Positions 5,496-8,499 of a DNA stretch of 8,499 nt are shown here, piece by piece (position 1 is the first letter of the stretch; each line of letters starts with the position of its first letter). This DNA comes from Alphaproteobacteria bacterium. GTDB lineage: Bacteria > Pseudomonadota > Alphaproteobacteria > UBA9219. The stretch spans positions 1 to 8,499 of the forward strand of contig JAQUUS010000052.1 of the NCBI GenBank assembly GCA_028693775.1, in the 5' to 3' direction. Under the pieces are notes generated by a model. The model was given only the letters and a program-made list of their open reading frames with translations. It did no database searches and was not told the DNA's origin. Both the position numbers and the translations under genes were made by a program.

Positions 5496-6058
5496 AGATC
5501 GGACAAGTCCGCCAGTCTTTTGATCGCCGATCCGACGGAGTTATAAGCGATCCGGTATGGCGTTGAATCTTTCACCTTCCTGCACGAAGTTTGTATTTTA
5601 TGGCCGGGGCCTGTTTTTCCCACGCTGTTCGACACCTTGGCCAAGGATCTTTTTGTCTTGTTCGAAGCTTTGGTAAGGACTTTTCCTGCCTGATGAAACC
5701 CCCTGCGTCCGTCGTAATAGAGCGTGTATGCAACGCCGATGCTGTTAACCGCGCCCCAAGGGATCCCGACAGCGAAAGCCGAAGCGGACAAAACAGGAAC
5801 TCCTGCGCCCAACGCCGAAAAAGCGAAGCTGATGCCAATAGCGCTGCCTAATATTCCGCTCACCAGATAAAAAAAGTGCTTGGCGGTTTGACCATCCGAA
5901 CACCAGCCATAGTCCCGAATGGCTCTTTCCCTGACGGCTTTGCGGCGGCTGGCTTCGGCATAAGCGGGGCCGGGAACGACAACGAGGCTGTAAAAGGCTT
6001 TTTTCAGATCCCTTTTTGTTATCCTTTCCAGAGCCGGTTTATCCAAATCCATACGCAT
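5486..6058 (-). CDS. Tandem paralogous membrane protein, array member 3
   Basis: Not recognised; closest relative of member 4. The ATG at 6058 (190 residues) is preferred over one at 6097: it has SD AAGGAAG six bases upstream, gives an N-terminus colinear with member 4 (MRMDLDKPAL against MRTDLDKPAL), and avoids overlap with member 2. The order of parts is TKRDLKK (14-20), PGPAYAEASR (29-38), hydrophobic segment 62-83 with G71-x3-G75, second segment 88-111 with VGIPWGAVNSIG (97-108) and YYDGRR (114-119), FHQAGKVLTKASNK (121-134), SCRKVKDSTPYR (158-169), and ending DLSDLGL. Strong conservation of the signature and the C-terminal KDS-YR element argues that it is functional. Probably co-transcribed with its neighbours. 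Confidence 0.8.
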   Translation of the reverse strand: MRMDLDKPALERITKRDLKKAFYSLVVVPGPAYAEASRRKAVRERAIRDYGWCSDGQTAKHFFYLVSGILGSAIGISFAFSALGAGVPVLSASAFAVGIPWGAVNSIGVAYTLYYDGRRGFHQAGKVLTKASNKTKRSLAKVSNSVGKTGPGHKIQTSCRKVKDSTPYRIAYNSVGSAIKRLADLSDLGL

Positions 6059-6088
6059 TATGTCTTCCTTTTTAGAAATCAAAGTCCA
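6032..6088 (-). repeat. Duplicated gene-junction repeat, copy 2 (members 2/3)
   Basis: Partner of 5439-5495. It contains the end of member 2 (coding LGL and TGA), a 20-base spacer with the SD, and the first codons of member 3. The differences are a few substitutions and a compensating single-base length change in the A-run before the SD, so the spacer stays 20 bases. Confidence 0.8.
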
Positions 6089-6648
6089 AGGTCGCACAAA
6101 TCAGAAAGCTTTTTGATTTTCGGCGCGATTGCATTCCGTGTTTTTCGATAAACTTCGGAGTCCTTTATTTTTGAACGGGCGTTTGTCAGCTTGCCGCAAG
6201 GCGCGCTGCGCTTCACCTTGACCGAGGCCGTCGTCAGGGCTTTGCCCGCTTTGTGCATTATCCGGCGGAGGTCGTAATAATTTTTGTAGGTGAAGCCGAT
6301 TGCGTTGACGATACCCCATGGAATCCCGACAAAAAGTGCGCTCGAGGTTGCCAGTCCCGCGCCTGAGAAAAAGGCACCGAGGCTTGCATCGGTGCCGTAA
6401 AGAAAACCCGTGATGGTGCCGGCCGCATAAAGAGCCGTTCTGAATTCCAAAGAGCTGGAGTTTCGCCCGGCATACTTGATGGACCCTTCTTCGACGCCTT
6501 TGAGCCGTGTCGCTTCGGCGTAAGCAGGAAGCGGAATGGCCACAAGGGTCAAAGCGGCCTTCATAAAATCTTTCTTCGTAATATCGTGCTTTGCCGGTTT
6601 ATTCGATTTCGGGACGATAAGTTCCGTGGCCATTGTGCGTTCTTTCAT
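6079..6648 (-). CDS. Tandem paralogous membrane protein, array member 2
   Basis: Not recognised. It has 189 residues from the ATG at 6648, seven bases after the stop of member 1. An ATG five codons in (6633) is an alternative; neither has a strong SD, so coupling to member 1 is likely. The N-terminus is about ten residues longer than in members 3 and 4. The parts are DITKKDFMKAALTL (22-35), PLPAYAEATR (39-48), a glycine-rich hydrophobic segment around 71-98 with G77-x3-G81-x3-G85, a second segment 99-121 with VGIPWGIVNAIG (107-118) and YYDLRR (124-129), MHKAGK, then the basic C-terminus SKIKDSEVYRKTR (159-171) and the end DLCDLGL. Same architecture and inferred membrane location as members 3 and 4. 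Confidence 0.8.
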   Translation of the reverse strand: MKERTMATELIVPKSNKPAKHDITKKDFMKAALTLVAIPLPAYAEATRLKGVEEGSIKYAGRNSSSLEFRTALYAAGTITGFLYGTDASLGAFFSGAGLATSSALFVGIPWGIVNAIGFTYKNYYDLRRIMHKAGKALTTASVKVKRSAPCGKLTNARSKIKDSEVYRKTRNAIAPKIKKLSDLCDLGL

Positions 6649-6655
6649 GGGCAGC

Positions 6656-7117
6656 TCATCCGAGCAACAAGGTGCCGACGGCGTGTTTTAATTTTGTCTC
6701 AAGTTTTTTCTTCGTCGTTTGGCGGATGGGTTTTTCAGCGATCTTTCTTTCTTTTTCGAAGGCAACGCGCAAAGTGTCGTAAACGAGTCCTTCGCCCAGC
6801 CCTACGGCGTTAACGACGGCCCAAGGGGCGGCAACCGCGGCGGCTCCCGATGCGGCCATGATCTGTACGCCGTGATGTCCCTCGTTTTTGACAACGCTCA
6901 TGCCGATCATGATGGCGCCGACGCCAAGAGCTTTGACGATCGGTTCGTTTTTAAGCTGGGTAGCCCATGAGGGCCCGTCGGTTAATTCCGGGAATGAGCC
7001 GGAAGCGATCAGCCTTTCCTTGGCGCGATCCGCATAAGCAGGGCCGGGGCCTGCAATCGTCGTGATTATTTTTTTAGCCTGATTCAGGCCGTCCTGTTTG
7101 GCTGTCTTTTCGGTCAT
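6656..7117 (-). CDS. Divergent first member of the tandem membrane protein array
   Basis: Not recognised. It has 153 residues and is more distant and shorter than the other three. Still colinear are the lysine pair and hydrophobic run (AKKIITTIA, 14-22), GPGPAYADRAKER (23-35) aligning with PxPAYAEAxR, a small-residue hydrophobic segment 62-76 (KALGVGAIMIG), a second one at 84-106 (AASGAAAVAAPWAVVNAVG) with P98-W99 and V102-N103, and YD (113-114). The C-terminus is lysine-rich but lacks the AGK-x-TKAS and KDS-YR elements. The ATG has only a weak GAG SD. The gene follows a promoter and inverted repeat and lies seven bases before member 2, so it probably leads the operon. Confidence 0.75.
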   Translation of the reverse strand: MTEKTAKQDGLNQAKKIITTIAGPGPAYADRAKERLIASGSFPELTDGPSWATQLKNEPIVKALGVGAIMIGMSVVKNEGHHGVQIMAASGAAAVAAPWAVVNAVGLGEGLVYDTLRVAFEKERKIAEKPIRQTTKKKLETKLKHAVGTLLLG

Positions 7118-7148
7118 AATAATCTCGCGTAAAATGAAAGCGTTGTTG

Positions 7149-7181
7149 CGTTTATCGTATTTCGAAATGGTACGATAAACG
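7149..7181. repeat. Perfect 11-bp inverted repeat upstream of the array
   Basis: CGTTTATCGTA (7149-7159) and TACGATAAACG (7171-7181) are exact reverse complements separated by 11 bases. The repeat ends about 31 bases before the ATG of array member 1 and is downstream of the candidate promoter. It could be a repressor operator (centre-to-centre 22 bases, two helical turns) or a 5'-UTR hairpin that controls translation. Confidence 0.65.
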
Positions 7182-7248
7182 GAACGTTCACGGTTCTGTC
7201 ATCCTTCCGCCAGAAGGAGGCGCTTATGCGTTAAAATATGCTGCTGCG

Positions 7249-7278
7249 TTTATACTCCCAGAGTTTTGGCTTTGTCAG
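7249..7278 (-). promoter_or_regulatory. Candidate sigma70 promoter of the tandem array
   Basis: On the minus strand CTGACA (7273-7278) and TATAAA (7249-7254) are 18 bases apart; each matches five of six consensus positions. It points into the four-gene array and would give a leader of roughly 120-125 bases that contains the 11-bp inverted repeat. The 7118-7335 gap holds no convincing gene otherwise. Confidence 0.5.
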
Positions 7279-7335
7279 CCGTATTTAATTCTTTCCGGTT
7301 TGCGTTAATTGGTTAATGTGGGGCGTGCTCGATAG

Positions 7336-8499
7336 TTATTGCCTGAGCTGATAAAGCTCCGAGGCTTTATCCATAAAGATCTTTGCCTTTTCCTCGTCAT
7401 GAAGGACGATTTTATATATTTCTCCCAGAGTCTTGTATGACCGGTAGAAGGTAGGCTGAATCTCGATCGACCTTTTCAGGTTTTCAATGGCGAGGTCGAC
7501 ATTATTGGGGATCTTGGGGTTATTCAGATAAAGAAGAGCAAGGTTAAAGCGGGATTCTGCATAAGTGTCGCTCAGGGCGATAGACCTGAGGAATTGTTGA
7601 ATGGCCTCATCGTTCCGGCCCATTTTTGAATAATAAAGGGCGAGATTGTTCCGCGTGCGCGCGGATTCGTCGCCGTTGTTGAAGATGTTGTTGTAAAAAG
7701 TGTCCGGATTTTGCCAGATCGCATTCTGAGCGATGGTTTTGGCCGACAGAACGGCTGCAAAAAGCAGAACGCTCGCAGCGACTGTTTTTGCGGCCACAGG
7801 CGGACATTTCCTGAGCGTCCCCGTGAGCGTCTGCGCAAGGCCGAGAAAAAGCCCCGTCGTCGGCAAATACATCCAGTGTTCGAGGAACATCGAATTGATG
7901 CTGAACAAGAGGCCGGAATCCGGAGCGTGAGCGGTAGCGAACCAAAGCAGGCCCCAGCTGAGCGCCCTCCGGTCGTCGAGGAGTTTTGGGGGAGCAGCCT
8001 TACCCGCGTGTTTTTCGCGCGGTTTGTTCCAATAGCTCCAAACGACATATCCGGCGCCCAGAGCCACCATCAGCATTCCGCCCAAAACGGGGGCTGCAAA
8101 CAATGTTTTCGCAACCGGGAAAAAACGGTCCATATGCAGCCCGTGAGGCCAAAGAAGAAGCTCGAGATAATCCGGCAGTGTCGAAAAGAACGTATAGATT
8201 CGGTAGGAAAAGGTTTCCGCATAAAGCCTCAGTTCTTCGTATTGAGGCATGGCATAAATGCGTTTGTACGTTAGCGGCCCGTCGAAGTTCGGATTGTTCG
8301 AGCGCCAATGAACGTAGCCGAGGCTGATAAGCCAAAGCGGCCAGGTAGGGAGATAGATGCGTGGATCGAAGCGTTTTGGGCTGATGCAAAAGAGAGTGAC
8401 TGTTGCGAGCGCAGGAAGGATAACCATGGTTTCCTTGCTCAGAATGCCGAGCAGAAGCAGCGGCACGGCCAGCCAGACCTTCCGGGCCGAGAAAGTGGG
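7336..8499 (-). CDS. TMTC-like membrane protein with C-terminal TPR repeats (N-terminus beyond window)
   Basis: Partial: the frame stays open to the right edge, so a GTG at 8466 is not the true start. Residue numbers below count from that GTG. The protein resembles bacterial membrane proteins related to TMTC/dolichyl-phosphate-mannose mannosyltransferases with TPR tails. Typical elements are the GILSKET motif in a membrane helix (7-13), aromatic luminal-type loops (TFSYRIYTFFSTLPDYLELL, 85-104), WPHGLHMDR, and the EHWMYLPTTGLFLGL motif (196-210). Membrane segments lie at about 1-27, 41-52, 123-145, 169-178, 201-215 and 229-242. The soluble tail (269-376) has three TPR-like units: RNNLALYYSKMGRNDEAIQQ, FNLALLYLNN...LAIENLKRSIEIQP and KTLGEIYKIV...AKIFMDKA. 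The inferred role is glycosyl transfer to, or assembly of, cell-surface material; sugar and acceptor are unknown. Confidence 0.8.
   Translation of the reverse strand, partial: PTFSARKVWLAVPLLLLGILSKETMVILPALATVTLFCISPKRFDPRIYLPTWPLWLISLGYVHWRSNNPNFDGPLTYKRIYAMPQYEELRLYAETFSYRIYTFFSTLPDYLELLLWPHGLHMDRFFPVAKTLFAAPVLGGMLMVALGAGYVVWSYWNKPREKHAGKAAPPKLLDDRRALSWGLLWFATAHAPDSGLLFSINSMFLEHWMYLPTTGLFLGLAQTLTGTLRKCPPVAAKTVAASVLLFAAVLSAKTIAQNAIWQNPDTFYNNIFNNGDESARTRNNLALYYSKMGRNDEAIQQFLRSIALSDTYAESRFNLALLYLNNPKIPNNVDLAIENLKRSIEIQPTFYRSYKTLGEIYKIVLHDEEKAKIFMDKASELYQLRQ

Noticed and set aside
4830..5546. 238-residue plus-strand open frame opposite array member 4
   Set aside because: Its opposite strand holds a paralogue with conserved motifs; the plus frame shows no related copy opposite members 2 and 3.
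4923..7117. Calling the array proteins holins, bacteriocins or toxin-antitoxin parts
   Set aside because: Small glycine-rich hydrophobic proteins suggest it, but there is no lysis gene, no double-glycine leader, no transporter and no immunity gene beside them.
7118..7335. CRISPR-like or riboswitch structure in the gap before the array
   Set aside because: Only one inverted repeat is present and no repeated unit or recognisable aptamer core is seen.

Overview
The window looks like chromosomal DNA from an alphaproteobacterium of moderate GC content. Three points support this: the 44-residue L34 protein has the alphaproteobacterial style (MKRTYQPSKLIRKRRHGFRA...), an rquA-type rhodoquinone gene is present, and the proteins use bacterial SD-led starts. 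No mobile element, phage module or CRISPR array is visible. Apart from two plus-strand genes, everything is on the minus strand.

Left part (1-3300): an unidentified soluble protein with four degenerate internal repeats (+), a tRNA-Val(GAC) (-) with its own terminator, then a minus-strand pair in which rquA (SAM-dependent rhodoquinone synthesis) overlaps a uracil-DNA glycosylase-like gene by ATGA. The glycosylase keeps the family-4 sequence motifs but has lost most of the iron-sulfur cysteines. Divergent from rquA is a small lipoprotein (+) carrying only the N-terminal domain of CpaC/type II-III secretins.

Middle part (3300-4820): a strong promoter drives rpmH-rnpA (ribosomal protein L34 and the RNase P protein). 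The usual yidD/yidC genes do not follow. Instead there is a membrane-anchored four-cysteine protein and a polytopic membrane protein, neither recognised.

Right part (4820-7335): the most unusual region is a four-gene, tightly spaced tandem array of paralogous small membrane proteins. Each has a KK-(hydrophobic)-PxPAYA[ED] N-terminus, a glycine-rich hydrophobic segment, a PWxxVNxxG...YD signature and a basic C-terminus. Two gene junctions in the array are near-identical in DNA, so the array grew by tandem duplication. A candidate sigma70 promoter and an 11-bp perfect inverted repeat precede the first gene. I recognise no known family for these proteins; this is the best candidate for an undescribed system.

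Right edge (7336-8499): the C-terminal part of a TMTC-like multi-membrane protein with a C-terminal TPR domain. It is cut by the window edge, with its N-terminus outside.
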